A stretch of DNA of 62,826 bases, from positions 1 through 62,826 of the forward strand of contig RHPI01002272.1 of assembly GCA_009103225.1 (NCBI GenBank), in the 5' to 3' direction. Within the stretch, counting starts at the first letter, position 1; each line of letters starts with the position of its first letter. The DNA is from Chlorokybus atmophyticus. Lineage: Eukaryota; Streptophyta; Chlorokybophyceae; Chlorokybales; Chlorokybaceae. Of this stretch, positions 41,515 through 52,604 are shown piece after piece. The notes beneath the pieces are model-generated. The model did not search any database. It saw nothing but the letters and a program-made list of their open reading frames with translations, and was not told the origin of the DNA. A program made the position numbers and the translations under genes.

Positions 41515-43403
41515 TCACCTGTCAGTCGCTGTGGTGACGTCCATCCTCCGCTTGATGAGGTGATAGAAGTGCTTGTATGTCACCCCGTACACCAGCCCTT
41601 GCCTCGTAGCCCACCTGCACAACACCGACAGCAAGACTGACAGGTCATAGCCTTGTACACACATCCCTGTCAACAAAGTGTGCAGTTCCTGCAAGCAATG
41701 TGCTCTACATGTAAGCAGTCTCACAAAACGAATGCATTGCAAAATGACTATACCATGTTTTGCCGATCCGGCAGTGTCACTGGCAGGGTGTGGGCGCTCT
41801 CCATCATGGGATTCCCACGAACAATGGTAGCGTGATCTTACTGTACACTCTCGTACACAAGCCCACATCATGAGCCTGTAACACATTCATATCCAGGAAA
41901 GGCACCGAAGTGCCCGCAGCAAACTCAGTCAATGTCAAGATGTGCTGGGTAAATGCCACCCGCGAGTGCTGTGGTGACTGATACATGAACGCAGCAAACG
42001 CCGGTACATTCACCACCAACAGATCATCCACATACCGTACAATACTCATGGCAACCTTAGCAAGCAGTTCTGGTTGGCCCAACGCCTTGAGCCTGCGCAT
42101 AAACTTGAGCTCATCATACCCCAAATGGAAGTTAGCCAGATACACGCCAGCGTTGTTGCTTATGGCAATGCCAATAGCTTGCTGGCGTATCTCATCCGTG
42201 GCAGTCTGCACGTACAAGCTATCCACCATGTACGACAGCATGACATGTAGTGTGGCACGTTTAAACTGACGTATTGTACGTGCATGTGTTTACCCTGTTA
42301 GGGCCACACCCCTAAACGTGTGTGGTCTCACCATTGTGGTATGTCACATAAAGGGTGTCAGCTCTATGGTGGTTGCGCTGAGCACAGGCAAAGAGTTCGT
42401 CATCCAGCTCCTGGATGCCTGTCACCAACTCTCCATGGCGTATGTTAGTGTACAAGTTGACAAAGTCAAACGTCCTCAACAGCATGTTGAGGACGTCCAA
42501 TTGTGTTGCTTATCTGCTGACGAGCGTGAGGTATTGAAACCTTGCAGCAGGTCCAGCACGCCCATTGAGTCCTTCAATATCCAACTCTTGTGCATGCCCT
42601 GCACAGTCTCAGACCACAGAATGTGAAAGATTGGCAGCAGGCACTTACAAATACAGGTCAACCACACACTAACAGAAGTCAGCAAAGTGTTGCAAGCCGC
42701 AGAAATAAATCTAGTTTTTTTTTTTTGTGAAGCTTGAGGGTTAAGTACAAGTGGGGCAGCCTAGCAGCGCCTCCAGGAACTGCCCTGTAGCCATGATGTT
42801 TTGTGAATGCCGCATGCCTCTGCAAAACCTCTACTTTGCTCTCATCCACCAACGTGTAAGTGTCAGTAGCCAACTCAGCCGAAAACAAGCACAAGTACTA
42901 CCACTTGCACATGATGGCATAAGTGTAGTGGCAAAGACGCCACTACACTTATCTACATCTGTGACGACAAAATGGTCATGTAACTCTCTCACCAACTGAC
43001 GATCCAGAGCAGTCAATGTTGGTGCAGTTTGCACAGGTAAAACAGTGATGGTAGCTGCCTTCTGCGCCAAGGACGCTTCCACAGAGGATGCCCAATCAAT
43101 GAACAGTCCTGGCTGGCCATACTTACCATCTAAGTTTTCTGCAAAGTTCAAAACGCCGCATTGCACAGCTGCCAGGCATGAGTGGGCACAGGTCGCAGCA
43201 GGGGGCCTGTACTTTATACCTGCGGCGAGGAGCTGAGCAAGAGTGGCTGATTGCAACATAGAATAGTCACAGCCTACCACATGACCCAGCTGTGGATGTG
43301 CGGACAAGTGTGGTGCTTGACACAACCACCCAGCATCCAACATGCTCATCTGCACGGACATGGGCATGCATATCGGCACTGCTGCTACTGCGTCGATACG
43401 CAA
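41515..43403 (-). pseudogene. Penelope-like element reverse transcriptase
   Basis: Minus-strand order: RELHDHFVVTDVDKCSGVF (about 42990-42935, Penelope RT1-like DKG region), ARLPHLYLTLKLHKK (about 42760, the P.FY.LPK.HK site), LLRTFDFVNLYTNIRHGELV (42480-42420; FD..SLYTNI motif A), GIAISNNAGVYLANFHLGYD (42180-42120), SIVRYVDDLLVV (about 42045-42010, catalytic YVDD), then FLDMNVLQ and TRVYSKITLP. The tail 41800-41515 shifts frame after LPLFVGIP. Reading-frame gaps may be introns, which Penelope-like elements can keep, or decay. No endonuclease domain recognised. Confidence 0.7.
42919..42952. repeat. 14-bp perfect hairpin inside the Penelope-like RT
   Basis: ATAAGTGTAGTGGC and its exact complement GCCACTACACTTAT are separated by six bases (AAAGAC). 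It lies where the RT frame changes. Confidence 0.85.
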
Positions 43404-43979
43404 TCATGCATGCGTGCATGCAATAAACGTGTGCATCTCGACTGTGATGCACATGCGCTGAGTAAGCACAGAATGCAGGCATGCACTGTGCAAGGAGTGA
43501 ACATGGTGAGTTCAGCGGCAGGTATGATCGCCCGCGGCTGACTGTTTGACGGCATTGGTACAGGTTCTGCATGAGGCTCGGCGTTGCTCCCATCAACAGC
43601 GCTGTGCGGGTACCGAGCGCTGCGCTTTCCCAACCAGTGCGCACAACGCGGCTGGCTTGGGCAGTGCGGGCCATGGCTGGCAGCGCTGGTGATATGTAAG
43701 TCGTCGACGCCGCTGCAAATGCCGTGTGCCATCACTGTCGCAACATTCTTAGCTTCATGTGCTTGTCTGCAAACCAAATAGTATCGCCTTACTGCACTCA
43801 ATCGTAGGCGCGTGCTTGGTAGCTTGGTATCTGTATAGCTCGGCTATTCCAGCTGGTTAGCTTTTGGCCAGTTCCCTTTGCCACCTTTTAGCAATCCCCA
43901 TTGATGTAAGATTTGACTTTGTAAACTGAACCGCATCCTACCCACAAAGTAACTACATGTGCGTGGAAGGCAGCCACGC

Positions 43980-44796
43980 ATGCAGCAGCAAACTTCTGTG
44001 TTCATCAGCTACTGTCAGAAGGACAAGTCACATGCGCAACCTGACGTGCGAAACCTAGCGGACAGATTACAAGCCGATGGATTGCTGTGTCTTTGTGGAC
44101 TACATGAATGACGGGACAGTGTCGTGGCCTGTCTTTGTCGGACAGATGCTGGAGGACAGACCAATGCGCGCACGTTGTTTAGTTGCACCATTGGCCAGCC
44201 CCGTGTGACCGCAATTGCATGCATGGTGTGTGGTGTACTTAAGTTGCTGAGATGCTGGGTTCAGGTCGTTGTTGCCTGTGACGAGCACTACAAATTTGAT
44301 TCCCTCAAAGAGCCAGTCTTAGACAGCATCGACTTGCTGGGCAGGGGTACTCCTGACGAGTACACCAACATCCTTTACAAGGTGTATGAGCAACAATATT
44401 GAACGGGCTGGCTGGTGCCAGTAAACTTTATGCCTCCTGGTGAGATAAGCCACGTCCCCAGCCAGATTGTCAAGTTCAGTTACTATTCCATCAATTGGCA
44501 GATTAAGGTGAGAGACAGGGTTTCCACTGTGACTGAGCTTGCTGGCTGACTAAAGAGTACCTATCAGACGGCTCTAGTTGACCTGCCGATCAGCTCCCCT
44601 TGATGCTACGCATCAGCATGTGTGTGCTTACGCTGTATGTTCAAGTAGTTATGAGCAGTACTTGATCAACACGCTTGCAGAACCCTGCTGACCAAAGGTA
44701 CGACGACTTGCTGAAGCGCTTGCATAGTATCTCACCGTTTGTGACAGCAGCTGGAGCTACTGCCACGGGGCGCCGCCAGCTAGCACTGCTCTAAAC
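43980..44796 (+). pseudogene. SEFIR-domain gene A, decayed
   Basis: ATG at 43980. The frame reads TSVFISYCQKDKSHAQP and VRNLADRLQADG, then one base out of frame VFVDYMNDGTVSWPVFVGQM. After an intron (acceptor at about 44264), VVVACDEHYKFDS, ILYKVYEQQY, a TGA, then TGWLVPVNFMPPGEISHVPS and INWQIK with a GTGAGA donor. A last exon has NPADQRYDDLLKRLHSISPF to a TAA at 44794-44796. The order VFISY, VDY, VACDEHY, LVPV, NP-x-D-x-Y-x-x-L is typical of SEFIR, a TIR relative used in IL-17 receptor and some bacterial signalling. The frameshift and TGA indicate decay. The EP domain that follows in the same orientation may be part of the same gene. Confidence 0.75.
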
Positions 44797-44989
44797 GACA
44801 GGTGATGGTTGTTACAGGCCTAAATGACAAAAAGAAGGTCGACGGATGCAGCTGCTGATGGGATGGCAAGTGCTCGATCAGGCTTGTGTTTTGGTCCTTC
44901 ACGTCGCAGTCAATGCACTGGCAGCAAGTGCGTAGCACCAGTACCAGTGCGTTCCTTGGAGTAACTGCTGATTGCTATGCACGAGTCGC

Positions 44990-45698
44990 CGATCTTCAGC
45001 AGCAGCTATCGCCAGCTCCTCGTCACAGGCGTACTTGTCAGTCAGAGAGTTGTTTGAAAACGAGGACATTCTCATCATCAATCTGTGGAGGGAGAGAGCT
45101 CAACCTGCAATGGACAGGCTTGTTGAGTTTTAAAACTCTTGCTCAGATTTCTACAGCAAATGTGCTCTCACCAATTGTGCTCTTACCAACAAGATGGCAG
45201 CCCTGAAGCGAAGCTCCTGCAGCTTATAAAAAACGCGCGCAGGTATGCGCCTATTGCGTTGCTTATAGCTACCTTGCCAGAGCACACACCCAGTGCGCAC
45301 ATCCACGTTTGCACAGCCTCTTTGTCGCCTATGACCGCCCCTTCACTTCCATTGTGTACATGCAGGGTGGTCTATGACTTTTGGTACAAGGCATGAAATT
45401 GGTACACGACCAGGCTGCTGCCTGTGGATTTCTTAGCATCCGCAAGCATTGGGTTGGCAGAGGAAACGATTACAGACTGCTTGTGGAACCCATTGATATT
45501 GCAAATTATTACCGCCTGAAGCTGTGCGAGCAGTGGCGCGAAGGCAATCGTCATTACCTGGAGGCGAACAACCGTCCAGTTCAATACGTGTTTCTGGAAC
45601 TTCGGTACGAGAAGTACAACCCAGGTAGCGTTGCACCCTCGTCAACGGACCATGCGCTTCATGAAGCAGACGCGGTTGAGGCCAGCGCGCAGCTGTAG
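44990..45698 (+). pseudogene. EDS1-type EP domain A, decayed
   Basis: Plus-strand segments in order: LFENEDILIINLWRERAQPA and MDRLVEF, TAA, NSCSDFYSKCALTN (45050-45160); VVYDFWYKA, TGA, NWYTTRLLPVDFLSI (45368-45432); KHWVGRGNDYRLLVEPIDIA, NYYRLKLCEQWREGNRHYL and FLELRYEKYN (45440-45620). The core RLLVEPIDIANYYR plus the preceding FW, LP and W..G..Y residues match the EP domain of plant EDS1, PAD4 and SAG101. That domain forms the cavity that receives TIR-made nucleotide signals. No lipase-like domain was found next to it. Two or three stops show decay. Confidence 0.68.
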
Positions 45699-46127
45699 AG
45701 CTCGCATGCAAGCGCGTGCTCACTACAGCTATGGCAACCAGCAACGCTTCCAATTGCCATTTGGGTGAGTCACCTCGTACAGCTAGGTTGCAACTCTGAA
45801 CACTTTACAAGGCGGATGGTAATGTACATACAGGACGGTATGCAGTAGATGGTTGAAAAGCCAACAGAGGCTTAGCGCACTGCAATACTAGTGCAAACAC
45901 CAGAAAACATTGCAGTTGCAGGGCTTGATGCAAAACAAAGTCATGCGCCAACATGTCCACCATACCATTGTTGACAAGTATGATGTTGCTGGCTTCATGT
46001 ATAACACATGTGTTCCAAGTTAGTGTGGACCCCAACTGTGTGCAAGTTTTTTGCGTCAACATGTCTACCTTATCACTGATATTGGAAGGCCTAAGCGCTT
46101 TGAGGCATGTAAGGCAGGCAGTGCAGG

Positions 46128-46427
46128 ATGAATTACCCCATCTTTCCTGGGCGGCACAGCTGCCTGCGGATGAGGCAAACATGGTTCAAGCTTGTGCCTA
46201 GCAGCTTTGACAAACACCTGTCCAACTTTCTTAACACAATGTCGGGTTGTCCATTGGCGGCTTCAAACAGTAGCGTCTTGCACTGCCCTCTTGTTGACGA
46301 CCTTGACTACGCTCTTCCTTGGCATGGAGTCCTTGGAAGGACTTCCGAGATCAGCGTGTACAAGCCCCCCGCAACAACATGCCACTGCATCCTCATTGAA
46401 CGATTGAGCATGATTGATTCTGTGTGA
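46128..46427 (+). CDS. Hypothetical open frame convergent to the TNL gene
   Basis: A 99-codon frame contains TWFKLVPSSFDKHLSNFLNT and LPWHGVLGRTSEISVY. It lies just beyond the TNL stop. No homology recognised; it may be chance. Confidence 0.2.
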   Translation: MNYPIFPGRHSCLRMRQTWFKLVPSSFDKHLSNFLNTMSGCPLAASNSSVLHCPLVDDLDYALPWHGVLGRTSEISVYKPPATTCHCILIERLSMIDSV

Positions 46428-46578
46428 CGCTGCAGCTGCAATCTCATACTGCAAAAGCACTAAAGCAGGGTATATAAAGCGCTTTCACTGTGTACAATGT
46501 GTGACAATGGCTGCAGCCATGAGAGCAACAATTGCCGTGCACGCAATACCGTACGGTAAGCATATGCATATCTGCAAG

Positions 46579-49500
46579 CTACAACTGCTTTCTCTGCACA
46601 CTGGTATATATGTCAAGCTTGCTCAACTGAACTGCCAAGCCAACTGAAAAATTTTCTGGAATTGGTGGAGGTGCACTAATGGACTTGACTAGTAGCTGAA
46701 CTTTTCGGCAGGGCTTGTGGTCAGCTATGTAGAGGATTTCAGTAGGAGTAAAGCGCCCTGAGAATTTTCGATCTGTTTGGACATCAAGTGCAAACCACTC
46801 AGAGTTGCTATCTTCGTTTGCATTTGCATTCATAGATCCCCTCAACTCCCTGCATCAAACAAGCTAGGCTCAATTGTGTCACCTTCACCAAGCTCAGGCA
46901 TACAATGCTTGGCCAACAACGTCTCAACCCACCAGCATGCAGGGTCGCGATCGGGGCAGTCGTTCGCGCTGGTTACGCAGTAAGCTTCAACAACGTGCTC
47001 TTGGTCGTCCTTAAAAGTGTATGACAGCCAGCTACCTGTGTTGAAAGCAAACTGGTCAAGACAATAAGAGCATAATGAAACGCGTGCAGCATTGTGTATG
47101 AACTTGAACTTATTGCTCTTGTCTGCACACGCATCACGTCAGCCACGTCAACATGTGAGCTTGTCACTCACTCCAAGCCTCTCCAGTTCTGAAGGCAAGC
47201 CATTTGGTCTGGACATGGCCATCAAATGCGCAAATACCCAACTCATGCGGACGCCTTTCACCCGAGCACTTCACCCACCCACCAGCTATGCGTGGGCCGA
47301 GCATTGCCAGCTGCTTCCAATGCTTGGCGCTGCCAACTTGTGTTGCTGTTTCTTCTACAATATCGAGCAAGCCTGGATGCACGTCTATAAGCCCTTATAC
47401 ACGTCACCCCGTCACATTAGTCATATGCATGCGCCAGCAATCACCGTTGAGTTCTTGCTTGTCGAGGATACCCTGGAAGACGTCAAGCCCTTCAACAAGG
47501 ACCGTCAACGCGTCCACCGGTAAGGGCTTATGCTGCAACTGCTGCCGGCAAACTCTCACTTTCTCCTGCAATTCTTCAAGCCAGGTGCTAAGGGCCGCAT
47601 CTGTGGTGTAGCGCCGAAGCTGCTTGTGCATTGCGTTCATAATGCAACTTGCGGCTTCATCGCAAGCCGGAAGTCTATCTGCTCAAGCCAGCAAAGGGTC
47701 AGCACCATCCCTGGTGCCATTGATGAGAGCAAATACAAAAGAGGCAAAGAACAGTGACAACAGATGAGAGAAAATGATGCTGTTCCTACCTTTAGATTTC
47801 GCCATCTGGAACATTGTGGCAACTCGCCTGAAGTTGGTACTTGCTTCGCGCTCCAACTGCGCTTCCAGCTGGTGCCACACAAGCTTTTTGCAATTGCGAA
47901 TATGTTCAGGCACCTTGAGTAAGTTATTCCCCCAAATCCGTAACTCCTCCAAATGTTGCAACGACAGCTCGGGTAGGTTGTTAAGCTTATTGGAATCCAA
48001 CACCAGTTTCTTCAACTGTTGCAAGCGATTGACTTCTTGAGGTACCTCGACCAGATCATTTTGTGACACATCCAGCACTTCAAGGTGATGCAGTTCCCAC
48101 AGCTCATTGGCTGGCAATGATGCCAAACGAGTGTTGCACAGAATTAAATAGCGGAGGTCCTTCATCTTGCACACCTGTCAGGAAGCTGATGAGCGGCGCA
48201 GCATGGGAAGGAGGAAGGGGGCATATGCCCCCTATGCACTGATGCAGGAAAGATGCGCATTTACGACCAGCTGTTGCTCGTATGCCCCGACCTGCAGTAT
48301 TGTTCATAGTACATTGCCAGCATTGCACGCCCCTCACCTGCTGTAACAAGCCTTCTGGGTTACAATCGACATCTATTGAGCGCCAATGCTTGAGCTTCGG
48401 GAGCTCCAAATTGGGAATGGCACGCAATTTGCTGCAGAAGTCCAAACTAAGGAAAAGCAGATGTGGCAGCTTTAAACAAACTACTGTGGGTGCTGTGAGG
48501 GATGTCAAGGAGACGCAATAAGCGAGATCCAACATCTGCAGCAGGCATGAGATCAGTGGCATACTTGCATGCATGCAGATGCGGGCAGTGAGAGAGCTGC
48601 ACCTGCAGATTTGTAAACTTATTGATGTCCGGCAGGATGACAAGTCTACCGCAACGTGTCAACACCAGCGTTTGCAGTGAGGGCAGCTGCAGACAAAAAG
48701 AACCAGGACAGGGTGTAATTGAAGCTCTGCCAAGCACGAATAAGAATATTTCATTCCGTTTTGCAACTCACTTGGATATTTGCCTCTGCATCCCAGAGCT
48801 GCTCAAAACTGCCAAGGGACAAATCCAAAGCATAAAGTTTGTTGTATACTGCTGCTTCGATCACTTGCACGTTGCGCAGCATGTTCACTTGTAAGGATAC
48901 CAAGTGCTGTGCACTGCCTTGTAGAACCAAGTATGAAGCACAGTTCACAGCCAGTAGCCGCAGGCCTGGCCCGAATTCATCTGGTGCAACCCGCTCACGA
49001 TTGAGTTCGACCTGTATCTCCGAAAATTCGCCCTGCAGTTGACACTCAGCCTGTCTCAGTACTCTGGCCAATCTGAGGCCTTGACAACTTTCACAATCTC
49101 ACTATGCTGTGCATGGCGCAATGCACTGTGACAGCAACACGGCGGTAAGCGACAGGAGCGCCTAGTCTGGACACATACAAAGTAATGTGCGGCACACCTG
49201 CTGAGGGATTCCGCTGACATGATGCAACGTCGAAGGTTGGAGACATGAAAGCTGTTGCGGGGCTACCGTCTTTTTCAATTGCGTTCCTAGAATCACTAGC
49301 AAATCATGCATCACCAACAATCTACCAGCTATCTCTGGGTGTTCTTCCACACTTATAAGGGAGCTCTCTTGGAGGTTGAGTAGCACACGAGGAATTCCCC
49401 TTCGAAGGTCTGCAAGATCTCCAGGGCTGGTCCAGATGTACACTCCAGCTCGATACCCGCTATAAGTGCGTAGAAACGGATAGCACGCCAGGTCTTGAAA

Positions 49501-50630
49501 TGCATCACGTTCCTTGCTTCCAAGGCGGGTCAAGCTGAACTCAAGGATGCTGAATATGCCATCTTCCTTCTCACCATGTAAACTTTGCATTTCTGGTAGC
49601 CGCTCCAGATAGTGAAGAAACTCAACACGACTTTGATTACGCAGCGCACTTCCAATCACCTGAAGTGCCAGTGGCAGTCCACCGCACGCCTCCACAATGG
49701 ATTTAACGACAGGTGCACATACTCGGAAGGACTGCCCGCGCTCACCTGCAGCGCATACGTGCTCATGCAGCTCGTTACAAAGGAAATAATCACTCAGGTT
49801 GAACTCGTCCGTACAAGCGTTGTAAATAATGCCAGCAAACTCGTCTTGTTCCTTGCGAGTGTGCTGCCGGTATGCATGTCTGCAGAACAGGGTGATAGCA
49901 TCTAGTGGCCCTAAACACGACACTTGCAGAATTTCCACATTCCCCGGGTACTCCAGCCACCTGCGCTCCCAGGAAGTGAGAATCACCTTGCTGCCTGCAG
50001 CCACGGGCACCAGCAAATAGTCCGCTTGCTCCTTGGTAGTGACATTATCCACGACAAGCAGGACTTGCTCGTTTCTAAGGCGTTCTGTAAGTAACTGTCG
50101 TCCATCGCTCAAGTCGAGCCCAACATTGTCATCGGCAGGGGTCTTACAGAGGGCCCTCAGCATGGCTCGCTGCTGTTCCTTCAGTGCCACGGTGCTCTCT
50201 CCTGGATCAAGTGTGATGAAGCAGCTTCTTCCGCAATAGTCTGCGACAAAGTAATTGTACACATGCTTGGCTATGGTAGTTTTGCCCACACCTCGCATGC
50301 CAAGCAGTCCCACCACCGTGTGCGTTTCCAAACGCTTTATAACAGGTGCAGAGCGTGCATGGATGTCAACAGCCTCAACTGTAGCCACGGGCTTATGATG
50401 TATGCTCAGCTTTTGGCAAACCCAATGGACGACTTGTGTGGTGAGTTCCACTTCATTCCTGCACATGCAACGATACCAGCAGATCACAAAACTGGAAGGA
50501 TGCGAGATTTTGGGCACAGACATTGTTCGTACAACACAACAAACAGTACGCTGGCATACAGCAGTCCGATTCTAGCACCCAAAGCGTCAACTAGATGCCG
50601 CCAGCTCAGCAGCAAGCAACACAGACACAG

Positions 50631-50713
<83 letters not shown>

Positions 50714-51510
50714 CACTTGAACTCATTGCTTCTGATGCCTGGTATATCGAAAAGCTTTGCCATAGCCTGTAGCCAGTTTTTTCTTGTCTCCTCGTGCACC
50801 TGTTGCCCTTCTTCTATGGGTTGCTGTTTGATCAAGTCGAACTGCTGCTTCTGCAACTTTTCAAACCCGGTGAGTGGGGGGGTGGGGAGGGGGGTGGGGA
50901 GGGGGTGGGGTGGTTGTTCCTCGCTCCAGTAGAACACAGGTACGATGTTTTTGCTTTCGTTAATCGCTTTCACCAGCTCTGTTAGGCAGTCTATCGACTC
51001 CGAAAATCGCTGGGAGAGAATGACAACGACAACCTGTGCAGCGCTCAAGGCGTCCAACATACTTTGCTGCGCACTTGGGCTCCCTTTCAGATCATTGTCA
51101 TCAAGAAAGGGTTTGATAGAGTAGTTGGTGCGTTTCAACGCCTCATAGATATACGAGGCGAATGTTCTCTTGGTGTCGGGTCCTCGATGGCATATGAACA
51201 CATTCCACTGCACACACTCAGTCAGTGCTGAACAATACACAATGCGGTTGTCACACACACACACACGCGCAGGCGCAGGCGCACATATAAATGTATATAA
51301 GTGTATATGCATATAATGGAGCATTGGGTTCCTGTGTGACGAGCAATTTGAGACTGGTCGCGTCAGCGACACCATGTGACGCAAAGAGATACCCACACAA
51401 TGCCCAATCACATGAGGAAGTCTCAGGGAGCTTACTGCGGGTGCCGGGTCTTTGAGATTGTCAATGCTACAACCTTCAGCAAGTGTACTGAGAGATCCCA
51501 ATGAAGTCAT
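46579..51510 (-). CDS. TIR-NB-ARC-LRR receptor with C-terminal F5/8C-like domain
   Basis: Minus-strand exons: 51510-51436, 51207-50717, 50458-49198, 49032-48772, 48686-48603, 48535-48338, 48174-47790, 47678-47472, 47345-47172, 47035-46933, 46849-46579. All ten introns are GT-AG, all phases agree and the total is 3510 nt (1169 codons plus stop, no internal stop). TIR spans about residues 26-165 (WNVFICHRGPDTKRTF; SESIDCLTEL keeps the expected catalytic Glu). NB-ARC spans about 190-600: P-loop GMRGVGKTT, kinase-2 VLLVVDNV, KVILTSWERR, CGGLPLALQVIG and MHDLL. LRRs span about 640-880 (LPSLQTLVLTRCGRLVILPD, LEVLDVSQNDL). A helical segment (TWLEELQEKVRVCRQQL) follows. Residues about 988-1169 form a discoidin/F5/8C-like jelly roll: FDGHVQTKWLAF, WLSYTF, TSANDCPDRDPACW, WFALD, FSGRF, VQLSKLDIY. 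An NADase-capable immune sensor is inferred. Confidence 0.9.
50637..50711. repeat. (GA)n microsatellite in TNL intron 2
   Basis: As (CT)n on the sense strand it starts within five bases of the GTGAGT donor at 50716, between the TIR and NB-ARC exons. Confidence 0.95.
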
Positions 51511-51960
51511 GACTGCGGGCAAGCGGGCTAAACAGAGAACGACGTGGTACTGTCCTCAGTGTGCCCGCACTGCTGCTTCACAAATCAACCCTGCGATTAG
51601 TTCGTGAAGAGGCGAGTGCCGAGATGAACTTCAATTACCCTCACATGCGATATGGGCGGATATACAAGGCATCTATTAGTGGTCAACTTTTATGTCTGGC
51701 CGGCTGCATGCATGCAAGATATGCGATCAGCGATATGCACGTGTGCAAGGCGTCTGTTAGTGGGCGTCGATTCATGTCTGGCCGTCTGCATGCATGCATG
51801 CTCGCAGTGTACTCTGAATCAAAGAACGGATGTGACCGCATCCGCATAGTCATCGTGTATGCGCATTGAGCTAAGGCAGGTAGGGTCAGAGAAGCTGTGC
51901 CAAAGGCAGTGGCCAGTCACAAGGTCACTGTGCATTCTGGCATGGCAAGTACGTACAGCT
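51511..51960. promoter_or_regulatory. Upstream region of the TNL gene
   Basis: No conserved frame. It contains two similar blocks about 70 bp apart (AAGGCATCTATTAGTGGTC near 51668 and AAGGCGTCTGTTAGTGGGC near 51749), each followed by a TTTATGTCTGGCCG/TTCATGTCTGGCCG and TGCATGCATGC run: an imperfect direct repeat in the likely promoter. Confidence 0.45.
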
Positions 51961-52273
51961 GCTAGGCGACGACCTCACGCCCGCCGCTGCCTGCCCACAG
52001 CAGCGAGGAGTGAGCCTCGCTGAGGTGCAAGAGCGACTCTGGACTGGCGGAAGAAGCAATCGCAAGCAGCGCTGCCAATCCGCTGGGCGTGGGGCGCAAG
52101 GAGGCCGGCACCGGCGGCCGCAACACCGGCAGCAGAGGCAATATCCGCCAATCCTGGTCGGGGCAGTGGCCAGCGCGGCACAATATCTGATGCCATTTGG
52201 CTACACGTTCTGGGCTCCTGAGGTTCCTCTGACCCTTTTCCTCTGCGGTCGTACCACCATTCCAAACCACCTA

Positions 52274-52370
52274 GGTGTTCCTCTCGCACCGCCGACAAAC
52301 TGCGAAGGGCACGTTTCAGGCCTGAAACGTGCCCTCCGCATTTGGTCGCGGTGTGAGAGGAACCGCTGGC
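52274..52370. repeat. Zero-loop palindrome with long imperfect arms
   Basis: GGGCACGTTTCAGG (52307-52320) joins directly to CCTGAAACGTGCCC (52321-52334), a perfect 28-bp palindrome. Similarity of the arms continues outward: GTTCCTCTCGCACCGCCGAC on the left and, reversed, GTTCCTCTCACACCGCGACC on the right, giving arms of about 47 bp. The surrounding GC-rich sequence (52000-52500) has open frames on both strands without recognisable protein. Confidence 0.9.
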
Positions 52371-52604
52371 GGTGGCGGCGGGGGCGGGCAATGTGGAGGG
52401 CGAGGGCGCGGGCACAAGACTAGCACAACATGCACCCAACACTGGCAGCCATCTTCGCCCTGCAGCTCGCTTGCCTCTACTGCTTCCAGCAAGCAGAGTC
52501 AGTGATTGCATGTGCCCGGTGCGGGTCTCTCGTCTGCGACTCTCGCTAGGCGGAGCAATATGCTCCCGGTTTGAGCAACAATGACGCCTTGATATGATTT
52601 TGTC

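Noticed and set aside
46579-51510. A non-standard genetic code with TAA/TAG as Gln for the whole genome
   Set aside because: The intact TNL gene uses only CAA/CAG for its many Gln codons and ends with TAG at the natural domain end; decay of other genes explains the stops better. The pattern is kept as a low-certainty finding.
51975-52511. Long minus-strand frame in GC-rich DNA
   Set aside because: An equally good plus frame exists because of the central palindrome; composition is Ala/Arg/Ser-rich with no recognisable domain.
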